Source: Burkholderiales bacterium
Lineage (GTDB): Bacteria > Pseudomonadota > Gammaproteobacteria > Burkholderiales > SHXO01
Direction of reading: 5' to 3'
Length of the DNA: 35,816 nt
Assembly (NCBI GenBank): GCA_020854105.1
Contig: JADZGB010000025.1
Coordinates: forward strand, 1 to 35,816
Within the stretch, counting starts at the first letter, position 1; each line of letters begins with the position of its first letter. Shown piece after piece: positions 1-8,831 of this stretch. Below the pieces are notes generated by a model, which was not told the origin of the DNA, did not search any database, and saw only the letters and a program-made list of their open reading frames with translations. Position numbers and translations under genes: made by a program.

Positions 1-2
1 GC

Positions 3-539
3 AGGCCGGCCATGGAGCCGGTGTCGCTGCGCGTGCGCGCGGGCGAGACGATCGGCATTCGCGGTCCCAACGGTTGCGGCAAGTCCACGCTGCTCAACGC
101 ACTTGCCGGCAGCGCCCGGATCTTCGCCGGGCGGGTCGTGCGCCGTCCGGGGTTGCGCGTCGCGCATCAGCATCAGAATCCGCTGCCGCTGGAGAACGTG
201 CCCCTCTCGGGCGATGAACTGCTGGCGCTGACACGTGCATCCTCCCGGGGAGTCCCCGGCTGGATCGCGCCGCTGCTGCCGCGTCGCCTGGATCGGCTGA
301 GCGGAGGGCAGTTGCAGTTCCTGCAGGTGTGGGCGTGCCTGCGCGCCCCCGTCGACCTGGTATTGCTCGACGAACCGACCAACAACGTCGATCGGGCTGG
401 CATCGAGTGCATGCTCGCCGAGATCCAGCGCCTGCGCGGCAGGGTGGCCATGGTCCTGACTAGCCACGAGCCGCGCTTCCTCGAGTCCGTGTGCGATCGG
501 ATCCTGGACATGCGCGCCCTCGATGCGGCGGCAGCATGA
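3..539 (+). CDS. Metal-type ABC transporter ATP-binding protein (5' end probably cut)
   Basis: ATPase of an ABC importer or exporter; it hydrolyses ATP on the cytoplasmic face to drive the permease encoded next. Visible motifs are Walker A (GPNGCGKST), a Q-loop region (HQHQNP), the signature LSGGQLQF, Walker B (LVLLDEPTNNVD) and the H-loop histidine (TSHE). The first ATG in the window is at 12, but the frame is open to the window edge. The usual first beta strand of the fold is missing, so the true start is probably just upstream. The protein is compact (about 180 residues seen, against 220-250 for most family members). Its stop overlaps the permease ATG in an ATGA, so the two are translationally coupled. 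The permease resembles zinc/manganese (ZnuB-type) families, which suggests a metal substrate. No binding protein is in view, so the substrate is unproven. Confidence 0.85.
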   Translation, partial: RPAMEPVSLRVRAGETIGIRGPNGCGKSTLLNALAGSARIFAGRVVRRPGLRVAHQHQNPLPLENVPLSGDELLALTRASSRGVPGWIAPLLPRRLDRLSGGQLQFLQVWACLRAPVDLVLLDEPTNNVDRAGIECMLAEIQRLRGRVAMVLTSHEPRFLESVCDRILDMRALDAAAA

Positions 540-1345
540 GCGCCGTGCTCGATCCCCTGTTCCGCATCCCGTTCGTGACGGGGCTCGCGTTCGCGCTGTC
601 GCTGCCCATCCTGGGCATGTATCTGCGTCTGCGCGAGGAATGGCTGGCGGCGCTCGCATTCGCGCAGCTGGCCGCCGCGGGTTCCCTCACCGCGGCAATC
701 TCCGGCCTGCCGCTCCAGCTCGGTGCGCTTGGCGCGGCGGGCGCGGGCTCGCTGGCCAAGAGCCTGCTGGCACCCACCGGAAACAACGGCTACGCGGCGA
801 TGATGATATTCGGCTGGGCCGTGTGCATCCTGCTGCTGGCCAACGTGCCGGTCGCCGAACATCTGGCGCATGCCCTGTTCGATGGTCAGCTGTACTTCGT
901 GGATGCCGCGCAGCTACATGCCGCCGCGGGCTACCTGGCGGCAGCCGGCGGCGCGCTGTTCCTGCTCTCGCGTCCGCTGCTGCTCGAGCGCATGCTGCCG
1001 GGTTTCTTCGCGGCCAGCGGCCGATCGGCCCGGCGCTATCACGTGGCCTTCGACCTCCTTGCCGCATCCGGCCTGGCGCTCGCCACCGCGTCGCTCGGGG
1101 TGATGGCAGCCTTCGGGCTGGTGTTCGTGCCGTCCATGATCGCCTACCGGGTCGGGACGAGCTGGACCGTGTCACTGGCCATCGCGGCCGGCGTTGGTCT
1201 GGCCAGCTACCTCCTGGCGTTCGTCGTCGCCCTCGAACTCGATCAGCCGTTCGGCCCGGTCCTGATACTCATCCTGGTTTCGATCGCGGCAGTGGCGCAG
1301 GCGGTTCACGCCGGAATGCGGGTGTGCCGGGCACCCGGGCGCTGA
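536..1345 (+). CDS. ABC transporter permease, ZnuB/metal-type (ABC-3 family)
   Basis: Inner-membrane permease of 269 residues, almost entirely hydrophobic with about eight predicted membrane segments. It carries the glycine/alanine-rich stretches and the late region around ASLGVMAAFGLVFVPSMIAY that resemble the cytoplasmic coupling region of ABC-3 metal permeases. I chose the ATG at 536 because it overlaps the stop of the ATPase gene (ATGA). An in-frame upstream start at 491 would add 15 charged residues unlike a membrane protein start. Together with the ATPase it would form a metal (zinc, manganese or iron) transport unit. The direction and metal cannot be read from the sequence, and the partner binding protein would have to lie upstream of the window. 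Confidence 0.8.
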   Translation: MSAVLDPLFRIPFVTGLAFALSLPILGMYLRLREEWLAALAFAQLAAAGSLTAAISGLPLQLGALGAAGAGSLAKSLLAPTGNNGYAAMMIFGWAVCILLLANVPVAEHLAHALFDGQLYFVDAAQLHAAAGYLAAAGGALFLLSRPLLLERMLPGFFAASGRSARRYHVAFDLLAASGLALATASLGVMAAFGLVFVPSMIAYRVGTSWTVSLAIAAGVGLASYLLAFVVALELDQPFGPVLILILVSIAAVAQAVHAGMRVCRAPGR

Positions 1346-1447
1346 AGCCCCGCAGGGCGTGTCCGGCCATTTACCGTTGCCTGGGACTCAAGCCGGGCGC
1401 GGCCGGCTCCGATACATGTTCCTGTCACATTCTGCGGAGCCGCTGAC

Positions 1448-2464
1448 ATGGCCGCTCTTTCACTGCGCCGATTCGTGGATGCACGGGCGCTGCCCGCTTC
1501 CGACGAGGCGGCGATGCTGTTCGCCCAGGGACAGAGCGACGCGGCCCGACTCGTACTGGAGGACGAACTGGCTCGGCGCAGGACGCTGGATGCACGCCTC
1601 TGGGCACTGCTGTTCGGACTGCTGCGTGTGCAGGGCGAGTGGCAGCGATTCGACGCGCTGGCCGAGCGGTACGCGGCGAGCACGGGGCTGCCGGTGCCGG
1701 TCTGGCTCGATCATCCGCTGCTGGCACGCCTGCCCGAGCCGATGCGCACCGGCGGTGCCGCGTACGTCGAGTTGTACGAAATCGCCCCGGACCTCGCGCA
1801 GCGCATCGCGCACATCGGGCAGCAGCACATCGGGATGCACCTGGATGTGAGCCGGCTCGGGTGCCTCGACGCGGCCGACGCGATCCGCCTGACCGACATC
1901 CTGGAGCAGCTGGCGCAGGGCGTCGTGGCAGTGGTGGTGAGCGGTACCGACCAGTTCGCGGCACGTATTCGCACCGCGCTCGATGCCCGGCTCGGCAACC
2001 TGCTGCTGTGGCGGCTGCTGTTCGCGCTGTACCGCCTGCAGGAGCTGGAGGAGGACTTCGACCGTGCCGGCCTCGAGTACACCCTGGCGACCGGGTTCCG
2101 CGCGCCCTCCTGGGAACCGCCGCTGGCACCGGTCCTGGCACTGCAGGCAGTCGAGGAGAAGCGGCGCTCGCCGCGCTACCAGGCCTCCGAGTCGCTGCGC
2201 CTGCGCGGACGCATCGAGGAGTCCACCGACCTCCAGCTCGTGACACTGTGCGAGCTTGCGCAGCAGCGGCAGTACGTCAACGTGGACCTGTCCCGGCTGG
2301 GTCGCATCGCACCGTCTCCTGCGGCGACGCTGGTGGGCGCGATGAACGAGCTGGCGGACTGGGGCAAGGTCGTGCGCCTGCTGCGGCCGCACGCGCTCAT
2401 CGAATCCCTGCTGCAGGCGCTCTCGCTGGACGCGCGCGTACAGCTGGTTCGGGCACAATTGTAG
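1448..2464 (+). CDS. Tandem STAS-like domain protein, unknown function
   Basis: A 338-residue soluble protein. The first ~85 residues look like a helical, TPR-like adaptor. They are followed by two segments that each resemble a STAS (anti-sigma-factor antagonist) fold: roughly residues 95-180, centred on LDVSRLGCLDAADA, and roughly 245-330, centred on VDLSRLGRIAPSPAA. In a classical STAS protein the loop after the second strand has Asp-Ser, with Ser or Thr phosphorylated. Here the first copy has Asp-Ala-Ala and the second lacks the Asp, so ordinary phosphoswitching is doubtful. It sits 55 bp before hslV with no obvious terminator between, so it may be cotranscribed with hslVU. The domain call is by eye from the strand-helix pattern and is not certain. 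Confidence 0.65.
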   Translation: MAALSLRRFVDARALPASDEAAMLFAQGQSDAARLVLEDELARRRTLDARLWALLFGLLRVQGEWQRFDALAERYAASTGLPVPVWLDHPLLARLPEPMRTGGAAYVELYEIAPDLAQRIAHIGQQHIGMHLDVSRLGCLDAADAIRLTDILEQLAQGVVAVVVSGTDQFAARIRTALDARLGNLLLWRLLFALYRLQELEEDFDRAGLEYTLATGFRAPSWEPPLAPVLALQAVEEKRRSPRYQASESLRLRGRIEESTDLQLVTLCELAQQRQYVNVDLSRLGRIAPSPAATLVGAMNELADWGKVVRLLRPHALIESLLQALSLDARVQLVRAQL

Positions 2465-2528
2465 GTTTCCACGTTGGTGCGATTCCCGCGGCGCTTGAAT
2501 TCGGCTGCCGCGGGCGCACATGCCCCGG

Positions 2529-3065
2529 ATGGACTCCTACCACGGCACCACCATTCTGTCCGCGCGACGCGGTCGCTCGGTCGCCCTCGGCGGCGACGGC
2601 CAGGTCACGCTCGGCAACGTCGTCGTGAAGGCCAGTGCACGCAAGGTGCGCCGCATCTACCACGATCGCATCCTGGCCGGGTTCGCCGGCGGAACCGCCG
2701 ACGCCTTCACCCTGTTCGAGCGCTTCGAGTCGAAGCTGGAGAAGCATCAGGGGCACCTGGTGAGATCGGCGGTGGAGCTCGCCAAGGACTGGCGCACCGA
2801 CCGCATCCTGCGCCGCCTGGAGGCCATGCTCGCCGTCGCGGATCGCGAATCGTCGCTCATCATCACCGGCAATGGCGACGTGCTCGAACCCGAGCAGGGG
2901 CTGGTGGCGATCGGCAGCGGCGGCCCCTATGCACAGTCGGCCGCAAAGGCGCTCCTGGAGAATACCGACCTCGCGCCGGCGGAAATCGTGAAGAGGTCGC
3001 TCACGATCGCCGGCGACCTGTGCATCTACACCAATCAGCAACACACGATCGAGACCCTGGAGTAG
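2529..3065 (+). CDS. hslV: ATP-dependent protease peptidase subunit HslV (ClpQ)
   Basis: Threonine peptidase that forms a double hexamer and, with HslU, degrades unfolded and regulatory proteins in the cytoplasm. After a short propeptide ending in YHG the mature enzyme begins TTILSARRG, the N-terminal catalytic threonine of the family. [10 protein letters not shown] and the [18 protein letters not shown] region are typical of HslV. I prefer the ATG at 2529 (propeptide MDSYHG, 178 residues) because betaproteobacterial HslV proteins usually start M-x-x-YHG. The ATG at 2520 would add three residues, and neither has a clear ribosome binding site. hslU follows after 29 bp, the standard hslVU operon. 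Confidence 0.96.
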   Translation: MDSYHGTTILSARRGRSVALGGDGQVTLGNVVVKASARKVRRIYHDRILAGFAGGTADAFTLFERFESKLEKHQGHLVRSAVELAKDWRTDRILRRLEAMLAVADRESSLIITGNGDVLEPEQGLVAIGSGGPYAQSAAKALLENTDLAPAEIVKRSLTIAGDLCIYTNQQHTIETLE

Positions 3066-3094
3066 GGGCCCGCCGCCCCGCTCGCACGTCCTCT

Positions 3095-4441
3095 ATGAGC
3101 ACCATGACCCCGCAGGAAATCGTCCACGAACTGGACAAGCACATCATCGGACAGCACGCGGCCAAGCGCGCCGTCGCCATCGCGCTGCGCAACCGCTGGC
3201 GCAGGCAGCAGGTGAGCGAACCCCTTCGCCACGAGATCACGCCCAAGAACATTCTGATGATCGGACCCACGGGCGTGGGCAAGACCGAGATCGCGCGCCG
3301 CCTCGCGAAGCTGGCAGACGCGCCCTTCATCAAGATCGAGGCGACGAAGTTCACCGAGGTCGGTTACGTGGGACGCGACGTCGATACCATCGTGCGCGAT
3401 CTGGTGGAGACATCGATCAAGCAGACGCGCGAGCAGGAGATGCGCAAGGTATCGAGCCGTGCGCAGGACATGGCGGAGGATCGCGTGCTCGACGCCCTGC
3501 TGCCGCCGCCGCGCGAGTTCGGCTTCGGCGCCTCCGGCTCCGCCGCTGCGGCGGACGAGGGCCAGAGCACGACGCGGCAGAAGTTCCGCAAGAAGCTGCG
3601 CGAGGGCGAACTCGACGACAAGGAGATCGAGATAGAAGTCGCGGCGGCCGCGCAGAACATGGAGATCATGGCCCCGCCCGGCATGGAGGAGCTGACCTCG
3701 CAGATCCAGTCCATGTTCCAGAACCTGGGCACGGGGCGGCGCAAGCTGCGCAAGCTGAGCGTGCGCGAGGCGTTGCGTCTGCTGACAGAAGAGGAGGCCA
3801 CCAAGCTCGTCAATGACGAGGAACTGAAGACGCAGGCCATTCGCAACGTGGAGCAGAACGGCATCGTCTTCCTGGACGAGATCGACAAGATCGCGAGCCG
3901 TACCGAGACCGGCGGCGCGGAGGTCTCGCGCCAGGGTGTGCAGCGCGACCTGCTGCCGCTGGTGGAAGGCACCACGGTGTCCACCCGGTACGGAATGATC
4001 AAGACCGACCATATCCTGTTCATCGGCAGCGGCGCATTCCATTTCGCCAAGCCCTCCGACCTCATCCCAGAGCTGCAGGGGCGATTCCCGATCCGCGTGG
4101 AACTGGAATCGCTGTCGGTGGCGGACTTCGAGCAGATCCTGACCAATACCGACGCCTGCCTCACGCGCCAGTACGAGGCGCTGCTGGGGACCGAAGGCGT
4201 GCGCCTGCACTTCACTCCCGATGGGGTGCGCCGGATCGCGGAGACTGCCTGGCAGGTGAACGAGAAGACCGAGAACATCGGCGCACGTCGCCTGTACACC
4301 GTGATGGAACGCCTGCTCGAGGATCTTTCATTCGACGCGGCCAGGCTCTCGCAACCCGAGGTCATCATCGATGCGGCCTACGTGGACGCTCGCCTCATGG
4401 ATCTGGCCCGGAGCGAGGATCTCGCACGCTACGTGCTGTAG
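3095..4441 (+). CDS. hslU: ATP-dependent protease ATPase subunit HslU (ClpY)
   Basis: AAA+ unfoldase, 448 residues, which feeds substrates into HslV. Walker A is GPTGVGKT at residues 57-64; Walker B (IVFLDEID) has its acidic pair at about 261-262. The intermediate I-domain lies between them (roughly 110-245), with the acidic, methionine-rich stretch typical of it. The sensor-2 region (ENIGARRL) is near the C-terminus. The C-terminal tail ends DLARYVL, the kind of tail that inserts into HslV. The frame stays open far upstream across hslV, but homology starts at [17 protein letters not shown], so the ATG at 3095 (or 3104) is the real start. A 7-bp hairpin (4440-4461) sits at the stop codon but has no T-tract. 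Confidence 0.97.
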   Translation: MSTMTPQEIVHELDKHIIGQHAAKRAVAIALRNRWRRQQVSEPLRHEITPKNILMIGPTGVGKTEIARRLAKLADAPFIKIEATKFTEVGYVGRDVDTIVRDLVETSIKQTREQEMRKVSSRAQDMAEDRVLDALLPPPREFGFGASGSAAAADEGQSTTRQKFRKKLREGELDDKEIEIEVAAAAQNMEIMAPPGMEELTSQIQSMFQNLGTGRRKLRKLSVREALRLLTEEEATKLVNDEELKTQAIRNVEQNGIVFLDEIDKIASRTETGGAEVSRQGVQRDLLPLVEGTTVSTRYGMIKTDHILFIGSGAFHFAKPSDLIPELQGRFPIRVELESLSVADFEQILTNTDACLTRQYEALLGTEGVRLHFTPDGVRRIAETAWQVNEKTENIGARRLYTVMERLLEDLSFDAARLSQPEVIIDAAYVDARLMDLARSEDLARYVL

Positions 4442-4513
4442 ACGGGCGCGCCGTCCCGTCTCGTTGACGGGCGCCATGACTGCCAGGCTCCGGCATCGGG
4501 CGCGCGGACTCCC

Positions 4514-4543
4514 TTGCCGCGCGCGGTCCGCGCTGCCTACAAT
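4514..4543 (+). promoter_or_regulatory. Predicted sigma-70 promoter of glgP
   Basis: A -35 element TTGCCG (4514-4519) and a -10 element TACAAT (4538-4543) are separated by 18 bp. They match the consensus at 4/6 and 5/6 positions, and transcription would begin near 4550, about 50 nt before the glgP ATG. An 8-bp inverted repeat GCGCGGAC/GTCCGCGC (4502-4509 and 4526-4533) brackets the -35 box and could be an operator. Sequence match only. Confidence 0.5.
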
Positions 4544-4599
4544 CCGCTGACGGATCCAGCGCCGCCGTCGATGCTGGCCGCCATTCCGCACTCATTCCC

Positions 4600-7158
4600 A
4601 TGCAACCGCGCACGCTCTTTCAGATCGAAGTCAATCCGAAGCTGCCGGCGCGCCTCGCGCGCCTGGAAGAACTCGCCTCCAACCTCTGGTACAGCTGGGA
4701 CCGGCCCACGCGCACGCTGTTCTCGCGCCTGCATACTGGACTGTGGGACGCAGTGGGACACAACCCGAAGGCATTCCTGCGGCGCGTGGACGAGCACGTG
4801 CTGCGCAATGCGCTGGAAGACCCCGTGTTCCTCGCCAACTACAACCGGGTCCTGTCGGCCTACGACACGTATCACGACGAGCCGTTTCGGCGCAACGGCA
4901 CCGAGTGGTTGCGCTCGACCGACCTGGTGGCCTACTTCTGCGCCGAATTCGGGTTCCACGAGAGCTTTCCGATTTATTCGGGCGGCCTGGGGATCCTCGC
5001 CGGCGACCACTGCAAGGCCGCGAGCGACCTGAGGCTGCCCTTCGTCGGCGTCGGACTGCTGTACCGCCAGGGCTACTTCTCCCAGACCATCGACACCGAG
5101 GGCAACCAGCACGCCACCTACACCGACTCCGAGTTCGAGAGCCTGCCGATCTCTCCCGTGATGCGCGCGGACGGGACCGAACTGAAGGTGTTCGTCGACC
5201 TGCCCGAGCGCAGGGTAGCGTGCAAGGTGTGGCGTGCACGCTGCGGTCACGTCGAACTCTATCTGCTCGACACCGACCTCGAGGAGAACGACGAGCATGC
5301 ACGCGACATCACGCACCAGCTCTACGGTGGCGACCGGCGCACGCGCATCGAGCAGGAGATCGTCCTGGGCATCGGCGGCGCGCGCGCGCTGGAGGCGCTC
5401 GAGCGCAAGCCGACGGTGTGGCACATCAACGAAGGCCACGCGGCGTTCCTGCTGCTCGAGCGCATGCGTCAACTGAAGGCGCAGGGACTGGACCATCAAA
5501 GCGCGCTCGAGACGGTTGCCTCCAACACCGTCTTTACCACGCACACTCCGGTTCCCGCCGGCCACGATCACTTCGCCGAGGAGATGATCTGGTACTACTT
5601 CGAGCATTTCTGCGCGGAACTGGGCATGACGCGCGACCAGTTCATAGCGCTGGGCCGCGGCACCGATCAGTCGGACTTCAACATGACGGTGCTCGCGATC
5701 CGCGGCTCACGCTTTCAGAACGGCGTGAGCCGCGTCCATGGCAGGGTGTCCGCGCGCATCTGCAGCGGGCTGTGGCCGGAGATCGACGCGGAAGACAACG
5801 GCATCGGACATATCACCAATGGCGTGCACGTGCCCACCTTCCTCGCCCAGGAATGGACGGAGGTGTTCGACCGCTACCTGGGCTTCGACTGGACCCAGCG
5901 CATCACCGACATCGAGTTCTGGCGTCGCGTGGACGAGATCCCGGATCACCGGTTCTGGAGCGTGCGCCAGTCGCTCAAGTCGCAGATGCTGCACCTGGTG
6001 CGCTATCGCGTCGCGCGCCAGCACTTCCGCAATCGGGGCTCGGAGGCGCATCTGGATCGCCTGCTCAAGCTGGCCGATCCGGCCAATCCGAAGGTGCTGA
6101 CCATCGGATTCGCGCGCCGCTTCGCGACGTACAAGCGCGCCACGCTGCTGTTCGAGGACCTGGAATGGCTCGAGCGCATCGTGTGCAACGACCAGCGACC
6201 CGTGCTGTTCATTTTCGCGGGCAAGGCCCATCCGGCCGACCAGCCGGGCCAGGATCTCATACGTCGCATTCACGAGATCGCGGCCATGCCGCAGTTCGAG
6301 GGCCGCTTCCTGCTGGTGGAGAACTACGATCTGCGCCTCGCACGCCGCCTGGTCTCCGGCGTGGACGTGTGGCTGAACAATCCGGTGTACCCGCTCGAGG
6401 CGAGCGGCACTTCCGGCATGAAGGCCGGCTTGAACGGTGTGCTCAACCTGTCCGTTCTCGACGGCTGGTGGGATGAGGGCTACGACGGCTCCAACGGCTG
6501 GGCAATCAAGCCGGTGTCCGAGTCCTTCGAGGAGGGCCGCCGCGCGCGCGAGGAGGCCAAGGCATTGTACGAACTGCTGCAGGACCAGGTCCTGCCGCTG
6601 TACTACCGGCACGGCGACACGGGTTACTCGCCGGACTGGATCCGCATGGCCAAGCATTCCATCGCCACGCTGCTGCCGCGCTTCTCCTCGAGGCGGATGG
6701 TGGGTGAGTATCTGGCCAAGTTCTATCTGCCGGCGAGCCGCCAGGGACGGCGCTTCCACGACGCGCACTTCGAAGGGGCGCGCAGAGTCGCTGCATGGAA
6801 GATGCAGGTGCGCAGCACCTGGGATGGCGTGCACGTGCGGCGGCTGGACACGCCACGGCGCAACCTGGCCTTCGGCGATGCGCTGCGCCTGGAACTGGCG
6901 GTGAATCTGGCGGGCCTGCAGCCCGAGGACGTGGTGGTCGAGCTGCTGATCGGCCGCCACGCCGAATCGGACAAGCTGCGCGAGAACCGTTGCTACCGCT
7001 TCGAGTGGGATGGCGAGATGACCGGGCAGGGCGAGCATCGCTACGTGCTGCAGCTGACGCCGGAGATGTGCGGCAAGCTCGAATATCGCGTGCGCATGTA
7101 TCCGTGGCACGAGATGCTCACCCACCCCTTCGAGATGGGCATGATGCGCTGGCTTTGA
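4600..7158 (+). CDS. glgP: Alpha-glucan (glycogen/maltodextrin) phosphorylase, DUF3417 type
   Basis: Pyridoxal-phosphate enzyme that phosphorolyses alpha-1,4-glucan to glucose 1-phosphate; 852 residues. It belongs to the branch with an N-terminal DUF3417 domain (residues ~10-110, with LASNLWYSWD) and not to the classical muscle/MalP type. The catalytic core contains YSGGLGILAGDH, HINEGHAAF, THTPVPAGHDHF and the PLP-binding stretch EASGTSGMKAGLNG, with the Schiff-base lysine at residue 608. The ATG at 4600 lacks a strong ribosome binding site but matches family starts. It has its own promoter and lies about 9.4 kb from the glgB end of the glgAB arm, so degradation appears to be regulated separately from synthesis. 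The usual substrate (glycogen or maltodextrin) cannot be settled from sequence. Confidence 0.95.
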   Translation: MQPRTLFQIEVNPKLPARLARLEELASNLWYSWDRPTRTLFSRLHTGLWDAVGHNPKAFLRRVDEHVLRNALEDPVFLANYNRVLSAYDTYHDEPFRRNGTEWLRSTDLVAYFCAEFGFHESFPIYSGGLGILAGDHCKAASDLRLPFVGVGLLYRQGYFSQTIDTEGNQHATYTDSEFESLPISPVMRADGTELKVFVDLPERRVACKVWRARCGHVELYLLDTDLEENDEHARDITHQLYGGDRRTRIEQEIVLGIGGARALEALERKPTVWHINEGHAAFLLLERMRQLKAQGLDHQSALETVASNTVFTTHTPVPAGHDHFAEEMIWYYFEHFCAELGMTRDQFIALGRGTDQSDFNMTVLAIRGSRFQNGVSRVHGRVSARICSGLWPEIDAEDNGIGHITNGVHVPTFLAQEWTEVFDRYLGFDWTQRITDIEFWRRVDEIPDHRFWSVRQSLKSQMLHLVRYRVARQHFRNRGSEAHLDRLLKLADPANPKVLTIGFARRFATYKRATLLFEDLEWLERIVCNDQRPVLFIFAGKAHPADQPGQDLIRRIHEIAAMPQFEGRFLLVENYDLRLARRLVSGVDVWLNNPVYPLEASGTSGMKAGLNGVLNLSVLDGWWDEGYDGSNGWAIKPVSESFEEGRRAREEAKALYELLQDQVLPLYYRHGDTGYSPDWIRMAKHSIATLLPRFSSRRMVGEYLAKFYLPASRQGRRFHDAHFEGARRVAAWKMQVRSTWDGVHVRRLDTPRRNLAFGDALRLELAVNLAGLQPEDVVVELLIGRHAESDKLRENRCYRFEWDGEMTGQGEHRYVLQLTPEMCGKLEYRVRMYPWHEMLTHPFEMGMMRWL

Positions 7159-7197
7159 CCGACGCGGCCGCGTGATCCGGTCAGTGTGATACGGGCG

Positions 7198-7226
7198 CTG
7201 TCAGGCGCCCGAAAAATCCTTACAAT
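7198..7226 (+). promoter_or_regulatory. Predicted promoter of homospermidine synthase, overlapped by an inverted repeat
   Basis: CTGTCA (7198-7203) and TACAAT (7221-7226) are spaced 17 bp, matching 4/6 and 5/6 of the sigma-70 consensus. A perfect 7-bp inverted repeat CGGGCGC/GCGCCCG with a 6-nt loop (7192-7211) covers the -35 box, so it may be a repressor or activator site. It is followed by A residues instead of T, so it is not an intrinsic terminator of glgP on this strand. Confidence 0.45.
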
Positions 7227-7234
7227 TGCATCTG

Positions 7235-7269
7235 CCGGCGCCTCCGGCTTCGTCCCGGGCGCCGGTTTT
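7235..7269 (+). terminator. Stem-loop with short T-tract in front of hss (terminator or 5'-UTR hairpin)
   Basis: CCGGCGCC (7235-7242) pairs perfectly with GGCGCCGG (7258-7265) across a 15-nt loop and is followed by TTTT and then CATTT. It could end glgP transcription. If the promoter at 7198-7226 is right, however, the hairpin begins within a few bases of the hss transcript start and would instead be a 5'-end stem, possibly an attenuator or stabiliser. Confidence 0.45.
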
Positions 7270-7306
7270 CATTTACGCATTGCGCTGGAGGTAACCAGGT
7301 AACGAA

Positions 7307-8722
7307 ATGGCAGAGATCAGGAAACATGTCGCGTTCGCGGGGAAGATTCTCATCATCGGATTCGGTGCCGTCGGTCAGGGGACCCTGCCGCTGATCCTCC
7401 GGCACATCGACGTACCGAAACGCAACATCAAGATCATCACGGCAGACGAAGGGGGCCGCGAGGTCGCCCGGGAGTACGAGATTCCTTTCCAGGTGGAACC
7501 ACTGGTGCGGGAGAACTACCAGCACGTCCTGGAGCGTGAGCTGAGCGCCGGTGATTTCCTGTTCAACGCCTCGTTCGACGTCTCCAGCCTGGCACTCATC
7601 GAGTACTGCGCCGAGCGCGGCATCATGTATCTCGACGCCTGCATCGAGCCCTGGGCGGGCGGACACACGGATGCCGCGGTGCCAATCGGACGGCGCACGA
7701 ACTACGCATATCGGGAGGATGCGCTCGCCCTGCGCAGCCGCTTCCCGAACGGCCCCGCGTGCGTCCTCATGCACGGCGCGAACCCGGGACTGGTGTCGCA
7801 CTTCCTCAAGCAGGCTCTGCTGGACATCAATTGCGACACCGGTGCGAACCTGCCCGAACCGCAGACCAGGGAGCAGTGGGCACGGCTCGCCATGGCGCTG
7901 AACGTGAAGACCGTGCAGATCGCCGAGCGCGATCGCCAGGTCGCGGCCAGGCGCAAGGAGTGGGCCGAGTTCGCGAACACCTGGTCCAGCGGCGCCTTCG
8001 TCGGCGAGTCGCTGCAGCCTGCGGAGCTGGGCTGGGGCACGCACGAGCGTCACTGGCCGAAGGACGGGACGGAGTTCGGTTTCGGCTGCGGTGCATCGAT
8101 CTATATCAACCGCCCCGGCTGCATGACACGCGTGCGCTCGTGGGTGCCGAACGAGGGTCCGTACCACGGCTGGCTCATCTCCCACGGCGAGGCCCATTCC
8201 ATCCCCGATTACTTCACGGTGCGGGAGAACGGCCGTGCGGTGTACCGGCCGACCTGCTACTACGCCTATCATCCATGCGACGACGCCGTGCTTTCCCTGC
8301 ACGAGATGATCGGTCACAACTTCACGATGCAGGCACGTACGCGCCTGCTGCGCGATGAACTGGTGGAGGGCTTCGACGAACTGGGTGTGCTGGTACTCGG
8401 ACACGCCAAGGGCGCCTACTGGTACGGCTCGCAGCTGTCGATCCACCAGGCACGCGAATTGTGTCCGCACAACAACGCCACCAGCCTTCAGGTCAATTCG
8501 GCTGCGCTGGGCGCGATGATCTGGGCGATGCGCAACCCGCACGCAGGCATCGTCGAGCCCGATGACATCGACTTCCGCACGGTGCTCGAGATTGCACGCC
8601 CCTATCTGGGGCCGGTTGTCGGCGTGTACAGCGACTGGACGCCGCTCGCGGGGCGAGGGACACTGTATCCGGAGGACATCGATCGTCAGGATCCATGGCA
8701 GTTCAAGAATTTCCTGGTGTAA
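7307..8722 (+). CDS. hss: Homospermidine synthase
   Basis: NAD-dependent enzyme that transfers an aminobutyl group to putrescine, making sym-homospermidine, a polyamine of many alpha- and betaproteobacteria; cytoplasmic. The 471-residue length fits bacterial HSS (about 475). The N-terminal Rossmann motif is IIGFGAVGQGTLP. The family stretches NASFDVSSLALIEYC, YLDACIEPWAGG and HGANPGLVSHFLKQALLDI are all present, and it belongs to the saccharopine-dehydrogenase-like superfamily. A duplicated AGGTAAC (7289-7295 and 7297-7303) precedes the ATG, the second copy lying at ribosome-binding distance. No decarboxylase or other polyamine gene is adjacent. Confidence 0.95.
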   Translation: MAEIRKHVAFAGKILIIGFGAVGQGTLPLILRHIDVPKRNIKIITADEGGREVAREYEIPFQVEPLVRENYQHVLERELSAGDFLFNASFDVSSLALIEYCAERGIMYLDACIEPWAGGHTDAAVPIGRRTNYAYREDALALRSRFPNGPACVLMHGANPGLVSHFLKQALLDINCDTGANLPEPQTREQWARLAMALNVKTVQIAERDRQVAARRKEWAEFANTWSSGAFVGESLQPAELGWGTHERHWPKDGTEFGFGCGASIYINRPGCMTRVRSWVPNEGPYHGWLISHGEAHSIPDYFTVRENGRAVYRPTCYYAYHPCDDAVLSLHEMIGHNFTMQARTRLLRDELVEGFDELGVLVLGHAKGAYWYGSQLSIHQARELCPHNNATSLQVNSAALGAMIWAMRNPHAGIVEPDDIDFRTVLEIARPYLGPVVGVYSDWTPLAGRGTLYPEDIDRQDPWQFKNFLV

Positions 8723-8777
8723 CGCCACGGAAATCAGGCGGGCGGGGAACCATGCATCTCCGCTCAATGTCAGGAAC

Positions 8778-8806
8778 ATGGCCTCGCACACTGGTAGCGA
8801 GGCCAT
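8778..8806 (+). other. Perfect 10-bp stem-loop between hss and the DUF336 gene
   Basis: ATGGCCTCGC (8778-8787) is the exact reverse complement of GCGAGGCCAT (8797-8806), with a 9-nt loop. Only three T residues follow, so it is a poor intrinsic terminator. The ribosome binding site of the next gene lies just 11 nt downstream. It may shield the 3' end of the hss message, terminate weakly, or sit in the leader of the next gene. Confidence 0.5.
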
Positions 8807-8831
8807 TTCCACAACAGCAAAGGAGACCGTG

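Noticed and set aside
3-1345. The metal ABC transporter as the nickel supplier for the lar genes
   Set aside because: It is about 9.5 kb away, on the other strand, of the zinc/manganese type, and without a substrate-binding protein in view; nothing ties it to nickel.
4440-4461. Hairpin AGACGGG/CCCGTCT at the hslU stop as a terminator
   Set aside because: The stem is only 7 bp and no T-tract follows.
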